The notes beneath the pieces were generated by a model, which was given only the letters and a program-made list of their open reading frames with translations, did no database searches and was not told the origin of the DNA. 64,000 nucleotides of DNA, from positions 1 through 64,000 of the forward strand of contig DASRFG010000023.1 of NCBI GenBank assembly GCA_035651655.1, written 5' to 3'. The DNA comes from Terriglobales bacterium. GTDB lineage: Bacteria; Acidobacteriota; Terriglobia; Terriglobales; Acidobacteriaceae. The translations under genes and the position numbers were made by a program. Shown piece by piece: positions 17,876-27,390 of the stretch; the stretch's first letter is position 1, and every line of letters begins with the position of its first letter.

Positions 17876-18133
17876 ATGCCTCGCAAGCGTGTCCGCAGCC
17901 TACGCTGTCCTACCTGCAAGAAAATAGTTCTGCGCGACGAGCCAGATTTCCCCTTCTGCAGCGACCGCTGCCGGCTGATCGATTTGGGAAAGTGGGCCAG
18001 CGGCGCCTATGTAATTTCCAGCCCGATTAGTGACCCGGAAAACGCGAATTTGGAATATTCTCCAGACGGTGAATACCGTGAACCGGGACCCACGGGGGAG
18101 TCGGACGACGCTGGTCACAAGCGGCGACACTGA
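17876..18133 (+). CDS. yacG: YacG zinc-binding DNA gyrase inhibitor
   Basis: An 85-residue protein with the family's four zinc cysteines: CPTC near residues 11-14 and CSDRC near 28-32, with LIDLGKWASGAYVIS following as in YacG. In E. coli YacG binds GyrB and blocks gyrase. The acidic C-terminal tail (about 35 residues) is longer than usual. The ATG at 17876 starts the conserved part (MPRKRVRSLRCPTC); the frame is open 29 codons further upstream through the repeat tract, which I regard as noncoding. Its end overlaps the pgpA frame. Confidence 0.9.
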   Translation: MPRKRVRSLRCPTCKKIVLRDEPDFPFCSDRCRLIDLGKWASGAYVISSPISDPENANLEYSPDGEYREPGPTGESDDAGHKRRH

Positions 18134-18623
18134 GCCCGCCGCACGCGCTTCGGGGCCGCTGTGGGCGACTCTGCTGGCCACGTTCTTCGGGATTGGCCGG
18201 CTCCGACCCGGGCCGGGGACGTGGGCGTCAGCAGCGACCGTAGTGCTCTGGTGGGCAATCGCGCGTGGAATCGATGCGGAGAGGCCGTACTGGGTCGCGA
18301 TCGTGCTGGCGGGAGTTGTGATTCTGGTCGGAATTCCAGCGTCAACAAGGGTGGCCCGAGCTAGCCGCAGCGCGGACCCCTCCTTTGTGGTGATTGACGA
18401 AGTAGCCGGCCAGTTGATTGCACTGATTACCTTGCCGCTCAGTTGGAAATCTCTGCTGGCGGGTTTTATACTTTTTCGGGCGTTCGACATCGTGAAGCCG
18501 CCGCCGCTGCGCCATCTGGAACGTATCCCGGCGGGAGCCGGCATCATGCTCGACGATGTTGGCGCAGGCTTGTATGCCCTGGTGGTGGCACGGCTTCTGA
18601 TTCATCTTGGCTGGCTGCGCTGA
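18078..18623 (+). CDS. pgpA: Phosphatidylglycerophosphatase A
   Basis: A membrane phosphatase that removes phosphate from phosphatidylglycerol phosphate. The family's first motif FGIGRLRPGPGTWAS, the acidic FVVIDEVAGQ and AGAGIMLDDVGAG are all visible, with about four membrane helices. The start is uncertain: no ATG is available, and GTG codons exist at 18030, 18069 and 18078; the last leaves 181 residues, close to the family's usual length, and still overlaps yacG by 56 bases. The overlap implies a common message with yacG. plsY and gpsA, also phospholipid genes, lie downstream in the same run. Confidence 0.9.
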   Translation: MNRDPRGSRTTLVTSGDTEPAARASGPLWATLLATFFGIGRLRPGPGTWASAATVVLWWAIARGIDAERPYWVAIVLAGVVILVGIPASTRVARASRSADPSFVVIDEVAGQLIALITLPLSWKSLLAGFILFRAFDIVKPPPLRHLERIPAGAGIMLDDVGAGLYALVVARLLIHLGWLR

Positions 18624-18645
18624 AAATTGCTGCGGTATATAGAGG

Positions 18646-19701
18646 ATGGGTATTTCCGACCGGGTTCTGGGCAAGAAAAACGTCAATGGCAAGCCGCGGA
18701 TTGATTCCGTCCGGCCGGCCGCAGCTCTGCCAGGCGGGGAGATCCGCATTGTGGGCAGCGGCTTGCGCCCACCGGAGTTACGCCGTCCCCGGGTGCAGTT
18801 CGGCGAAGTTGAGGGCTCGATCCTGGTGAGCTCCGATGATTTTGTGATTGCTCGGGTACCGGAAGGGGCGACCTCTGGGCCAGTGGTTGTCGCCACGAAT
18901 GGCCACGTCAGTAACGGGCACGAAGTGAAAGTGGCGGTTACGATTGCCGAAAACCTGCACCCGGTGACCAATCCGGCGCTTGACCTTGAAGGCAACATCT
19001 ATGTGACGTTCTCCGGGTCACGCGGACAGAAAGTTCCAGTGGCAATCTACAAAATTGACACCAACTACACGGTCAAGCCGTTTCTCTCAGAGATGATGAA
19101 CGCGACGGCGATCGCATTTGATCGCGAAGGTCAGATGTACGTGTCTTCGCGATACGACGGGACGGTTTATAAAGTAGCGCCCAACGGCACGATGTCCGCA
19201 TACGCAGAAGGAATGGGCGTGGCCACGGGGATCGCATTTGATCGCGACCAGAACCTTTATGTCGGCGACCGGAGTGGAACAGTCTTCAAAATCGGCCGTG
19301 ACCGACAGATTTTTGTTTTTGCCACCCTTGAGCCAAGTGTCTCTGCGTACCACCTTGCCTTCAGCAGCGAAGGCGACCTGTATATCACCGGGCCCACGAC
19401 CTCCAGCTTCGATTCGGTTTACCGGATAAATCCGCAGGGGCAGGTCTCGATTTTTTATCGCGGCCTGGGACGACCGCAGGGGTTGGCATTCGACGCGGAC
19501 CACAACCTTTATGTTGCTGCATCGCTTGGGGGCAAACGGGGCATTGTCAAAATTACGCCAGACAAGCAAGCGTCGCTCGAAGTGGCTGGCCACGGCCTGG
19601 TCGGGTTGGCATTCGCTCCTGGCCGCTCCGCTGTTCTGGCTACGACCAATGGGGTGCATCATCTCTCGTGGAATATTCAAGGCAAGGCCCTGCTGGACTA
19701 A
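18646..19701 (+). CDS. IPT/TIG domain plus NHL/SMP-30-like beta-propeller protein
   Basis: A 351-residue protein without a clear signal peptide. Residues about 18-97 (IDSVRPAAALPGGEIRIVG) form an IPT/TIG Ig-like fold. The rest holds five or six propeller blades, each with a phrase such as AIAFDREGQMYVSSRYDGTV, GIAFDRDQNLYVGDRSGTV or GLAFDADHNLYVAAS. Such propellers bind proteins or sugars, or act as lactonases; no catalytic residues are evident. It is placed 22 bases after pgpA and 40 bases before cinA in a housekeeping run, which suggests co-transcription but does not explain its job. Confidence 0.75.
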   Translation: MGISDRVLGKKNVNGKPRIDSVRPAAALPGGEIRIVGSGLRPPELRRPRVQFGEVEGSILVSSDDFVIARVPEGATSGPVVVATNGHVSNGHEVKVAVTIAENLHPVTNPALDLEGNIYVTFSGSRGQKVPVAIYKIDTNYTVKPFLSEMMNATAIAFDREGQMYVSSRYDGTVYKVAPNGTMSAYAEGMGVATGIAFDRDQNLYVGDRSGTVFKIGRDRQIFVFATLEPSVSAYHLAFSSEGDLYITGPTTSSFDSVYRINPQGQVSIFYRGLGRPQGLAFDADHNLYVAASLGGKRGIVKITPDKQASLEVAGHGLVGLAFAPGRSAVLATTNGVHHLSWNIQGKALLD

Positions 19702-19741
19702 CTGACCTCCGAGAATTGCTTCCCTGATTTACACTGCTTTC

Positions 19742-20986
19742 GTGAACGCGGAGATCATTGCCATTGGCTCGGAGCTGCTGACTCCTTTCCGCCAGGACAC
19801 AAATTCTCTTTACTTAACGGACAAGCTGAACCGGCTTGGCGTAGAGCTGGACTACAAGACCATCGTAGGAGACTCGCGAGAGCACTTGATGGCAGCGAGC
19901 AAGATCGCGCTGGCCCGAGCCGATGTCATCATTTTCATGGGTGGGCTTGGCCCTACAGAAGATGACTTGACGCGCGAGGCGGTTTCCGATGCGCTTATGC
20001 TGCCGCTGAACCGCGACCCGGAAATTATCGCCGCTCTTGAAAAGCGTTTTACAAAATATAAATTCAAGATCACAGAAAATAACCTGAAGCAGGCCGACGT
20101 GATCGCCGGGGCGACGGTGTTGCCGAATCCCAACGGCAGCGCTCCCGGGCAATGGCTCACCGGCACCTATGACGGCCGGGAGCGAATTATCATCCTGCTG
20201 CCCGGCCCACCCCACGAACTCAAACCGCTGTTTGAAGAACAGTGTGAGGAGCGCCTGAAGGCCAAGCTGCCGCCGCAGTTTATTGCCAGCCGCGTGCTCA
20301 AGGTGGCGATGTTAGGTGAATCAAGCTGCGACTCGCGAATCGCGCCGATCTACCAGAAATATCCACAGGTGCAGACAACGGTGCTGGCCTATGCCGGAGA
20401 AATCGAATTGCACTTGCGCTCGCGTGCCGATTCGCTTGAGGTTGCACAGGGACGGGTAGACAAACTGGCAGAAGAGTTGGAAGACGAGCTTGACGAATAC
20501 ATTTTCTCAACTAAGGGAGAGTCTCTGGCGCAGATCGTGGGCTATTACCTGCAGATGCGTGGTGCGACAGTCTCAGTGGCTGAATCCTGCACCGGAGGCT
20601 TGATCGGCGAACGGTTATCCTCGGTAAGTGGCAGCTCACGCTATTTTGTGGGTGGGGCGATTGTGTACTCCGATGAATTGAAGACGAAGTTTGCGGATGT
20701 GCCTCCCGCGCTGATCAAGAAACACGGTGCAGTAAGCAGTGAAGTGGCAACTGCAATGGCGGAAGGCATACGCAAGCGCTGTGGGACGACGCATGGCCTG
20801 GCGGTAACAGGAATTGCTGGACCGACCGGTGGCACGACGGAGAAACCGGTTGGGCTGGTGTATCACGCCATCTCGGACGGAAACAACACCGAGGTAATGG
20901 AGCGTAAGTTTCCCGGAGACCGCGAGCGAGTACGCTGGTGGGCATCACAACAAGCGTTGGATATGTTGCGAAGAAAATTGATGTGA
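19742..20986 (+). CDS. cinA: CinA: nucleotide pyrophosphatase / nicotinamide-nucleotide amidase
   Basis: A 414-residue two-domain protein starting with GTG. Residues 1-170 are the MoCF-like COG1058 domain (EIIAIGSELLTPFRQDTNS, FMGGLGPTEDD), and residues about 255-414 the amidohydrolase domain (VSVAESCTGGLIGERLS, AVTGIAGPTGGTTEKPVG), with the Ser of the TGG loop region as likely nucleophile. The pair recycles NMN and hydrolyses ADP-ribose for NAD upkeep. The name recalls competence induction in streptococci, but that role is not implied here. Confidence 0.94.
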   Translation: MNAEIIAIGSELLTPFRQDTNSLYLTDKLNRLGVELDYKTIVGDSREHLMAASKIALARADVIIFMGGLGPTEDDLTREAVSDALMLPLNRDPEIIAALEKRFTKYKFKITENNLKQADVIAGATVLPNPNGSAPGQWLTGTYDGRERIIILLPGPPHELKPLFEEQCEERLKAKLPPQFIASRVLKVAMLGESSCDSRIAPIYQKYPQVQTTVLAYAGEIELHLRSRADSLEVAQGRVDKLAEELEDELDEYIFSTKGESLAQIVGYYLQMRGATVSVAESCTGGLIGERLSSVSGSSRYFVGGAIVYSDELKTKFADVPPALIKKHGAVSSEVATAMAEGIRKRCGTTHGLAVTGIAGPTGGTTEKPVGLVYHAISDGNNTEVMERKFPGDRERVRWWASQQALDMLRRKLM

Positions 20987-21067
20987 GCCTTGATTTAGCG
21001 CTGAAAGACATCGAACGGACGAGGTTCCGGCAAGGGTCCTTCGCGACGCTCGGAATGATAAGTTGTC

Positions 21068-21664
21068 ATGCGATTATTCGTAGCCCTCGATATTGAGGAT
21101 GAGATCCGGAACCGTATCGCGCGTTTCCTTGAAGGCGTGCGGGAGTTCGCACCTGACGCGCGCTGGGTCCGTGCGGAATCGCTCCACGTTACATTGAAAT
21201 TCATAGGTGAACAGCCGTCTCCCCGAGCAGAAGATATAAAGAAAGCTCTTGCTGGCATTCAGTCGCAATCGAGTCAAATTATTTTTCGAGGGTTCGGATT
21301 TTTTCCCACGCAGCGATCGGCACGCGTTTTCTGGGCTGGGGTGGAGGCTGATTCGAACCTCGCTTCCCTCGCAGCCCTAGTGGAGCAGCGGCTAGTTGAT
21401 CTAGGCTTGCCGGCCGAAGATCATGCTTTCAATCCGCACCTTACGCTAGCGCGGGGAAGCCAGGAGCGACGAAGTTCAGGTGCGCCCAAGCATCTTTCCG
21501 GTGACCGCACCAACCGCAATTTTCAGCGCTTGCAGGATAAATTAGCGGCCATGCCTGTGCCAGAGTTCGGTACAATGACCGCCCGCGAGTTCTTCCTGTA
21601 CGAAAGCAAGCTCTCGCCCGCGGGCCCACGCTATACCAGGCTGGAACGCTTCGCGCTCTCTTGA
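21068..21664 (+). CDS. thpR: RNA 2',3'-cyclic phosphodiesterase
   Basis: A 198-residue 2H phosphoesterase. Both catalytic HxTx motifs are present: HVTLKFIGE near residue 40 and HLTLAR near 125. The opening MRLFVALDIEDEIRNRI is typical of ThpR (LigT). It opens 2',3'-cyclic phosphates on RNA to 2'-phosphates. The stop codon touches the plsY start without a gap, so the two are very likely translated from one message. Confidence 0.93.
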   Translation: MRLFVALDIEDEIRNRIARFLEGVREFAPDARWVRAESLHVTLKFIGEQPSPRAEDIKKALAGIQSQSSQIIFRGFGFFPTQRSARVFWAGVEADSNLASLAALVEQRLVDLGLPAEDHAFNPHLTLARGSQERRSSGAPKHLSGDRTNRNFQRLQDKLAAMPVPEFGTMTAREFFLYESKLSPAGPRYTRLERFALS

Positions 21665-22300
21665 ATGCGGAATTCACTTCTAATGGCCGCGTCGGTTGCG
21701 TACCTGCTGGGATCAATCCCCTTCGGTTACATTTTGCTGCGAGTTTTTCGCGGAACCGACGTCCGAACCAGCGGCAGCGGCAACATTGGCGCAACCAACG
21801 TGGCGCGGTCGTCGCCCTTGCTTGGACTCGCAACTCTGCTCCTGGATGCAGGCAAGGGTTTTCTGGCGGTCAAGCTTGTTGGAAGTTTTGAAACCGAGTG
21901 GAGTGCACCCGCTCAGCCGTTGTACAGCACTCTGGCTGTGGCTGCTTTCTTTGTGGTGTTAGGACACATGTTTCCCATATGGCTGAAATTTCGAGGAGGT
22001 AAAGGAGTAGCAACCGGCGCGGGCGCATTTCTTGCTCTGGTACCGCTGGCAGTTCTGGGCGCACTACTAGTTTTTGTAGCAGTGCTGTGGTGGTTCAGGT
22101 ATGTGTCCCTGGCTTCGATTGCGGCGACGGCAGCGCTGCCCATTTTCATTTATTGGCTTTACGGGCTCTGCAGATTGGCAATGCGGCCCGTACTGGGCGT
22201 GTCTGTAGCTGTGGCCGTGTTGATCATTGCCCGGCATCACCAAAACATTGCCCGCCTGCTCAATCGCAATGAGCCCCACTTTGCCCTGAGGAACCGATGA
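21665..22300 (+). CDS. plsY: Acyl-phosphate:glycerol-3-phosphate acyltransferase
   Basis: A 211-residue five-helix membrane protein. All PlsY loop motifs can be read: GSIPFGYILLR, SGSGNIGATNVAR, KFRGGKGVATGAG and ARHHQNIARL. It transfers the acyl group from acyl-phosphate to glycerol-3-phosphate, the first step of phospholipid synthesis. The ATG follows the thpR stop directly, and gpsA, which makes the glycerol-3-phosphate substrate, starts 10 bases downstream. This is a coherent plsY-gpsA pair. Confidence 0.96.
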   Translation: MRNSLLMAASVAYLLGSIPFGYILLRVFRGTDVRTSGSGNIGATNVARSSPLLGLATLLLDAGKGFLAVKLVGSFETEWSAPAQPLYSTLAVAAFFVVLGHMFPIWLKFRGGKGVATGAGAFLALVPLAVLGALLVFVAVLWWFRYVSLASIAATAALPIFIYWLYGLCRLAMRPVLGVSVAVAVLIIARHHQNIARLLNRNEPHFALRNR

Positions 22301-22310
22301 GAGAAGTCGC

Positions 22311-23351
22311 ATGAGCGAAATCGCGATTATTGGCGCCGGGGCCTGGGGGACTGCGCTCTCCATTGTTCTGGGGCGCAAGCCGGAACACAAGGTAAGGCTT
22401 TGGGCACACGAGCCAGAGGTGCGCGAGTCGATCCTTATGCGCCGGGTAAATGAATTGTTTCTTCCTGAATATCCGGTGCCGGAATCGGTGACGCCCACCA
22501 ACAGCCTCGGCGACGCTCTTAATGGAGCCGAAATCGTGGTCAGCGTGATGCCTTCTCACCACTGCCGGCGAGTCTTTAAGAACATGGCACAGTTGGTGAC
22601 ACCCGAGATGTTGCTGGTTAGCGCCACAAAGGGTTTGGAGAATGAAACTCTGTTGCGAATGACCGAAGTGATTGCAGATGTCCTGCAGAGTGCGAATCGC
22701 AAGACTTCTCGCATTGGGGCGGTCAGCGGTCCCTCTTTTGCAAAGGAAGTCGCGCGCGGCGATCCCACCGCGGTGGCGATTGCATCGCGAGATGATGAAC
22801 TGATGAAGACGGTGCAGCAGCAGTTCAGTGGTCCTTCATTTCGTATCTACACAAACCACGATGTTGTTGGGGTGGAATTAGGTGGAGCGCTCAAGAATGT
22901 CATTGCGATTGCCGCAGGCGTCTGTGATGGCCTCGGCCTTGGTCACAATTCAGTAGCGGCACTCATCACCAGGGGCCTGGCCGAGATAACTCGCCTGGTG
23001 ATAGCGAGCGGCGGACGCCAGGAAACCATGGCTGGCCTCGCCGGACTGGGCGATCTGGTGTTGACCTGCACTGGCGATCTCTCACGCAATCGCTCCGTAG
23101 GGGTAGAACTGGGGCGAGGCCGCAAGTTGGAAGACATCGTGACGGGTATGCACGGAATGGTTGCGGAAGGTGTGCTCACAACTAATGCCGCGGTTGGATT
23201 AGCGCGAAAGCTCAATGTGGAAATGCCCATAACCCAGCAGATGCACGCTATCCTGCAGTTAGGAAAATTGCCGCGTGAAGCGATCCGCGAATTGATGACC
23301 CGTCCAGCCACAAGCGAAGTGGGGCTTTATCGGAACCTCGGAACGGGATGA
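22311..23351 (+). CDS. gpsA: Glycerol-3-phosphate dehydrogenase [NAD(P)+]
   Basis: A 346-residue cytoplasmic enzyme reducing dihydroxyacetone phosphate to sn-glycerol-3-phosphate. The Rossmann motif IIGAGAWGTALS is at residues 6-17, with VSGPSFAKEVA and the catalytic lysine in GGALKNVIAIAAG. GHNSVAALITRGLAEITRL and AGLGDLVLTCTGDLSRN are diagnostic for GpsA. It supplies substrate to plsY immediately upstream. A palindrome (AGCGGGTACCCGCT, 23357-23370) follows the stop codon, but without a T-run it is not a convincing terminator. Confidence 0.96.
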   Translation: MSEIAIIGAGAWGTALSIVLGRKPEHKVRLWAHEPEVRESILMRRVNELFLPEYPVPESVTPTNSLGDALNGAEIVVSVMPSHHCRRVFKNMAQLVTPEMLLVSATKGLENETLLRMTEVIADVLQSANRKTSRIGAVSGPSFAKEVARGDPTAVAIASRDDELMKTVQQQFSGPSFRIYTNHDVVGVELGGALKNVIAIAAGVCDGLGLGHNSVAALITRGLAEITRLVIASGGRQETMAGLAGLGDLVLTCTGDLSRNRSVGVELGRGRKLEDIVTGMHGMVAEGVLTTNAAVGLARKLNVEMPITQQMHAILQLGKLPREAIRELMTRPATSEVGLYRNLGTG

Positions 23352-23471
23352 GCGAAAGCGGGTACCCGCTCAACGGGTACTTTGGTAACCCTGCGCAGCC
23401 GCAATTTGCGTTTGTGGTTCAACACCGCAAAGTACAATCTAGCTTGACCTCCCCACAACTTGGCCTGACCG

Positions 23472-25304
23472 ATGAGCACGCGATCTTTGCTGCGCAGACT
23501 GCCCATACCCTCGCGTATTCCCATCTTGTACTTGATCCTCGCCGTTTTGATCTCGGTCAGCGTGGTGCCCATGTACTTCTATTCCAGACAGTTGGTGGGC
23601 AACAACCGTGATCGGTTGAAGACCAACGAAATGCTGCTGCAAAACACCATTACGCGCTCTTTGGCGGACGATATTTCGCACCGCCTGGGAACGGTGCGCC
23701 TGATGCTGAGCAATCTCTCTTCGGCCATGAAAGTGGCCAGCGGTGGCGATTTCAGCAACCGCCATGTAAGCGCTCCTGAGCTGCGCGCATTGCTAGAGAA
23801 TTTTGTTTCTTCCTCAGACGATCTGGCTTACGCCACCTTACTCAACAGCGAAGCCAAAGGTATCTCAGCCGGGCGTATCACTCCGGATGCATTTCTCCAA
23901 CGTGAACTTGAGCGTGCCTATGCTGCGTCGCGGGACGGGCGACCTTATAACGGCGAGGCACTCACGCTACAAGACGGGAAAAAGAGCCGCACCATCATGC
24001 TGCTAAGCGCGCCGGTGATGGTGAACGGACATTTTGTGGGTATGATCGGTGGCGTGGTTGACCTGCAGTTCCTTATCAGGCGTTTGCAGGAAGTGAGTAC
24101 GGGCGGCCTGAGTACTTACGTGGTCGACCGCCAGGGCCGACTCGTGGCAGGCGCTACTCCTGAATTTGCTACCGGCCAGGACATGTCGAATGTCGAGATC
24201 GTAAAGAATTTTGTGGACCAGGGCGGCCGCGCGCAGTTCGTTGCCACGAAGGAATTTGAGATAGGAATGGGCAAGCAGAGAATCTCCATGCTGGGGACCT
24301 ACAGCCCAGCGCCTTCCCTGGAGTGGGCGGTCATCGTGCAGAAACCCCAGCAAGAAGCTTACCGCGGTGTCTACGAGATGCAACGCACTGCTGGACTGCT
24401 GGCGTTACTGCTGGTGCTGATCAGCCTGGCGATCAGCAGCTTTGCCGCACGCCAGATTACGCATCCTTTGGAAGTGCTCACCGAATCCAGCCGCGCCATT
24501 GCGCGTGGAGATTTTTCGCAGCGGGTTCATCTGAAGAGCCGCACAGAGATCGGCGAACTGGCCGAGACCTTTAACACTATGTCTCAAGACCTGGAGCATT
24601 TTGTAGCCGACCTTAAGCGCGCCGCGGAAGAGAACCGGGCGCTGTTCTTCGGATCCATTCAGATGCTGGCGGGCGCGGTTGACGAAAAGGACCCCTACAC
24701 TCGAGGTCACTCCGATCGCGTTACCAGGTATTCCGTCCTGCTCGCCACGGAGCTTGCCTTGCCGCCGGAGTTTATTGAGATCGTGCGCATCTCAGCCCAG
24801 CTGCACGATGTGGGCAAGATCGGAATTGAGGACCGGGTGTTGAAAAAGCCGGGTGCACTTACGCCGGAAGAGTTCGAGATCATGAAGACCCACACCACCA
24901 AGGGCGCGAACATTCTGCGCCCCGTCGAGCAATTGAAGGAGATGATTCCGGGCATCGAGTTGCACCACGAGTCGCTGGATGGACGCGGATATCCTCACGG
25001 CTATCAGGGCGAGCAGATTCCGCTGCTGGCGCGCATCATTTCAGTGGCCGATACCTTTGACGCCATTACCACGAACCGTCCTTACCAGGCGGCACACGAC
25101 CCCGCATATGCGGTACGGATCATCAATTCCCTGGCTAACAAGCGCTTCGATCCCAAAGTGGTGGCTGCCTTGACCACAGTCTTTTATCGGGGAGAATTGC
25201 ACGTACGCTCGGTAGCCACTGCCACTCCGTTGGAAGCAGCGTCGAAGGCCCAGGCCGAATTGCCACCTGATGTAGCGGCTGCCGTCGAGAGCGGACGGTT
25301 CTAG
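23472..25304 (+). CDS. Membrane HD-GYP phosphodiesterase with periplasmic sensor and HAMP
   Basis: A 610-residue receptor. A membrane helix at about 17-37, a periplasmic dCache-like sensor domain (about 45-300), a second helix (LLALLLVLISLAISSFAAR), a HAMP domain (about 325-378) and a C-terminal HD-GYP domain. The HD-GYP catalytic residues look complete: HDVGKIG, HHESLDGRGYP and DTFDAITTNRPY. Such proteins degrade cyclic di-GMP in response to a ligand outside the inner membrane. A TACAAT box at 23433-23438 may be its -10 element. The start codon is an ATG 120 bases after gpsA. Confidence 0.9.
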   Translation: MSTRSLLRRLPIPSRIPILYLILAVLISVSVVPMYFYSRQLVGNNRDRLKTNEMLLQNTITRSLADDISHRLGTVRLMLSNLSSAMKVASGGDFSNRHVSAPELRALLENFVSSSDDLAYATLLNSEAKGISAGRITPDAFLQRELERAYAASRDGRPYNGEALTLQDGKKSRTIMLLSAPVMVNGHFVGMIGGVVDLQFLIRRLQEVSTGGLSTYVVDRQGRLVAGATPEFATGQDMSNVEIVKNFVDQGGRAQFVATKEFEIGMGKQRISMLGTYSPAPSLEWAVIVQKPQQEAYRGVYEMQRTAGLLALLLVLISLAISSFAARQITHPLEVLTESSRAIARGDFSQRVHLKSRTEIGELAETFNTMSQDLEHFVADLKRAAEENRALFFGSIQMLAGAVDEKDPYTRGHSDRVTRYSVLLATELALPPEFIEIVRISAQLHDVGKIGIEDRVLKKPGALTPEEFEIMKTHTTKGANILRPVEQLKEMIPGIELHHESLDGRGYPHGYQGEQIPLLARIISVADTFDAITTNRPYQAAHDPAYAVRIINSLANKRFDPKVVAALTTVFYRGELHVRSVATATPLEAASKAQAELPPDVAAAVESGRF

Positions 25305-25322
25305 AGTCGCTTGCGAAAGATC

Positions 25323-26240
25323 CTAAGTGCCAGCTCCTGGCATTCCTCTTTGCCCAGCAGTCGGGTTCGAAGCGAGTTGGTGTTGCAGCCAGTCTGGTTC
25401 GGTTCCAAGCCCGCTCAAAACCGCCGCCCCGAGAGCAAACAGCCCAAAAATGAGAAGCGGGATAACGCCTAGCAAGGGAATGCCCTGTAGCAGGCCTACA
25501 ACAATCGCGCCCACTACAACCGCGCCTATTCCAGCGCCGGTGGAGGTGATCCGATGGCCTACCCAAGCACTAACACCCGTATACCCCACGATTACGATCA
25601 CAAACATCGCAAGGCTGCATGCTCCTATGATTAGCAGGCTTGCCGGTCCGGCCCCATGTGAGAATGTAACCATTACGGAGAAGGCAACGCAGGCGCCCAA
25701 ACCCGCGAGGAGAGCCAATCCGGTGTGGCGGCGCAAAGTCAGGACAATGGTTTGGACTCGTCGCTCTCCGAGAATGGCATAGCCCAGTACAGCCAGAAGA
25801 ACTCCGACTAATAACAGGCCAAGCAATGGAGCCAGCAGCAACAATCCCATTCCTTTGAGTCCCAATGGCAGGCGCTGGTTGACCGCTTCTCCTTTGATCT
25901 GCGCGCTGGGCGCCCGTTGCAAGCCGCCTCCGACCGCGGTTGCGTCACCATGCAGAACAGCTTCCGGCCCCAGCTGCAGAGCCCCGCCGACCACCACCAC
26001 GTCTCCCTGGACGTCTCCGTTCACCTGGACAGAACCGCCTACCGACACCACATCGCCGGTAGCCTTACCTGCAATTCGTATGGAACATCCGATACAGACA
26101 ATGTCTCCAGCGGTTTCATCCGGGCCGACGTAAACCGCCTTTCCGAATTGCACTACATCATCGTCGTCTTTATCGGCGTAAGCTGCTGGAACAAGCAGGG
26201 CTAGCGACACGAAAAGCAGAACCACTATGGAAGTTCTCAT
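25323..26240 (-). CDS. Secreted bactofilin-like repeat protein with membrane domain
   Basis: A 305-residue protein. A signal peptide (MRTSIVVLLFVSLALLVPAAYA) is followed by an acidic DKDDDD stretch and then, at about 30-115, short repeats such as GDVVSVGGSVQVNGDVQGDV and GDATAVGGG that look like a polymer-forming, bactofilin-type beta-helix. About four membrane helices fill the second half. The start at 26240 was chosen because GGGGAG lies 7 bases upstream; an alternative TTG lies five codons earlier. Proteins with this layout are common in soil bacteria, but their function is unknown. Confidence 0.75.
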   Translation of the reverse strand: MRTSIVVLLFVSLALLVPAAYADKDDDDVVQFGKAVYVGPDETAGDIVCIGCSIRIAGKATGDVVSVGGSVQVNGDVQGDVVVVGGALQLGPEAVLHGDATAVGGGLQRAPSAQIKGEAVNQRLPLGLKGMGLLLLAPLLGLLLVGVLLAVLGYAILGERRVQTIVLTLRRHTGLALLAGLGACVAFSVMVTFSHGAGPASLLIIGACSLAMFVIVIVGYTGVSAWVGHRITSTGAGIGAVVVGAIVVGLLQGIPLLGVIPLLIFGLFALGAAVLSGLGTEPDWLQHQLASNPTAGQRGMPGAGT

Positions 26241-26380
26241 AGGGAAACTCCCCAACCGCCATCAATCACCAGGACGCAAGCGGAACGATATCGCGGTGGA
26301 TTTCTGGCTGTCAATGAGTGCACCGGGCGAGCCTCGCCGGTTGTCTATAATTGGAGAGATAACACTTATTCAGGTAAAGC

Positions 26381-27331
26381 ATGATTCAAACCTTATTTGG
26401 CAGCGTCGAGCAAACACCCGGATTGTTAGACCGCATGAAGGAGGCGGTCTCGCGCACTCGCGAGAATCTTAGCGAGCGGATCGAGGACGTAATTTCCTTC
26501 AACAAGGAAATTGACCGCGCCACACTTGATGACCTGGAGGCTACCCTTATTGGGGCTGACCTTGGGACGACGACCACCCACGAAGTGCTGGAGAAGTTGC
26601 GGGACAAGGCAGACCGGAAGCAGATCAAGGACGTGCAAGAGCTCAAGCGTCTGTTGAAGGAAGAGCTGTTGTCCGTACTCAATCAAGGAAATTCTCAACC
26701 CGTGCAAAAGGTGGATGGCGTCCCGGAGGTCATCGTAGTGGTGGGGGTCAACGGTACCGGCAAGACCACGACTATCGGCAAGCTGGCCAGCGTACTGCAG
26801 GCCGATGGAAAATCGGTCCTGCTGTGCGCAGCGGACACGTTTAGAGCAGCGGCGATTGACCAACTGGAGATTTGGGGACAGCGCACGGGCACGGAAGTAA
26901 TCAAAACAAAGCCGGGTGGCGATCCTTCGGCCGTGCTCTTTGATGCCCTTCAGGCCGCCACCGCCCGCCATGTGAATTATGTAATCGTGGATACGGCCGG
27001 CCGTCTGCACACCAAGACGAATCTGATGGCAGAACTGGAGAAGATGCGGCGTACTGCACAGCGCATCATTCCCGGCGCCCCTCACGAGACCTTGCTGGTG
27101 ATGGACGCTACCACCGGCCAGAACGGTTTGCAGCAGGCGCGCTTGTTTACGAAGTCGGCGGGTGTAACCGGAGTTGTGCTCACCAAGCTGGATGGCACCG
27201 CAAAAGGGGGGATTGTCGTTGCCATCAGCCGCGAACTGGGATTGCCGGTCCGTTACGTGGGAGTAGGCGAAAAGGCCGGCGATCTATTGCCGTTCCAGCC
27301 AAAGGAATTCGTGGATTCCCTGTTCGAATAA
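26381..27331 (+). CDS. ftsY: Signal recognition particle receptor FtsY
   Basis: A 316-residue SRP-type GTPase. After an N domain (residues about 15-90) the G domain shows [15 protein letters not shown] (P-loop), [30 protein letters not shown] and GVGEKAGDL, the full set. The acidic A domain of E. coli FtsY is absent, as in many bacteria. It brings Ffh-ribosome complexes to the membrane; the SRP RNA partner is at 13847-13953. A TATAAT box at 26346-26351 lies 29 bases upstream, and AGG with 6-base spacing precedes the ATG. Confidence 0.97.
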   Translation: MIQTLFGSVEQTPGLLDRMKEAVSRTRENLSERIEDVISFNKEIDRATLDDLEATLIGADLGTTTTHEVLEKLRDKADRKQIKDVQELKRLLKEELLSVLNQGNSQPVQKVDGVPEVIVVVGVNGTGKTTTIGKLASVLQADGKSVLLCAADTFRAAAIDQLEIWGQRTGTEVIKTKPGGDPSAVLFDALQAATARHVNYVIVDTAGRLHTKTNLMAELEKMRRTAQRIIPGAPHETLLVMDATTGQNGLQQARLFTKSAGVTGVVLTKLDGTAKGGIVVAISRELGLPVRYVGVGEKAGDLLPFQPKEFVDSLFE

Positions 27332-27390
27332 GAAGGGCACGTCGCAAGGGCGCCCGGAATTCCGTAGATTCACTTGCACTTACTCATGAG

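Noticed and set aside
23357-23370. AGCGGGTACCCGCT palindrome after gpsA as a terminator
   Set aside because: It is self-complementary with no loop or T-run; at most a protein-binding site.
27332-27390. Possible FMN riboswitch before ribD
   Set aside because: The gap is only 59 bases and contains none of the conserved RFN element sequences.
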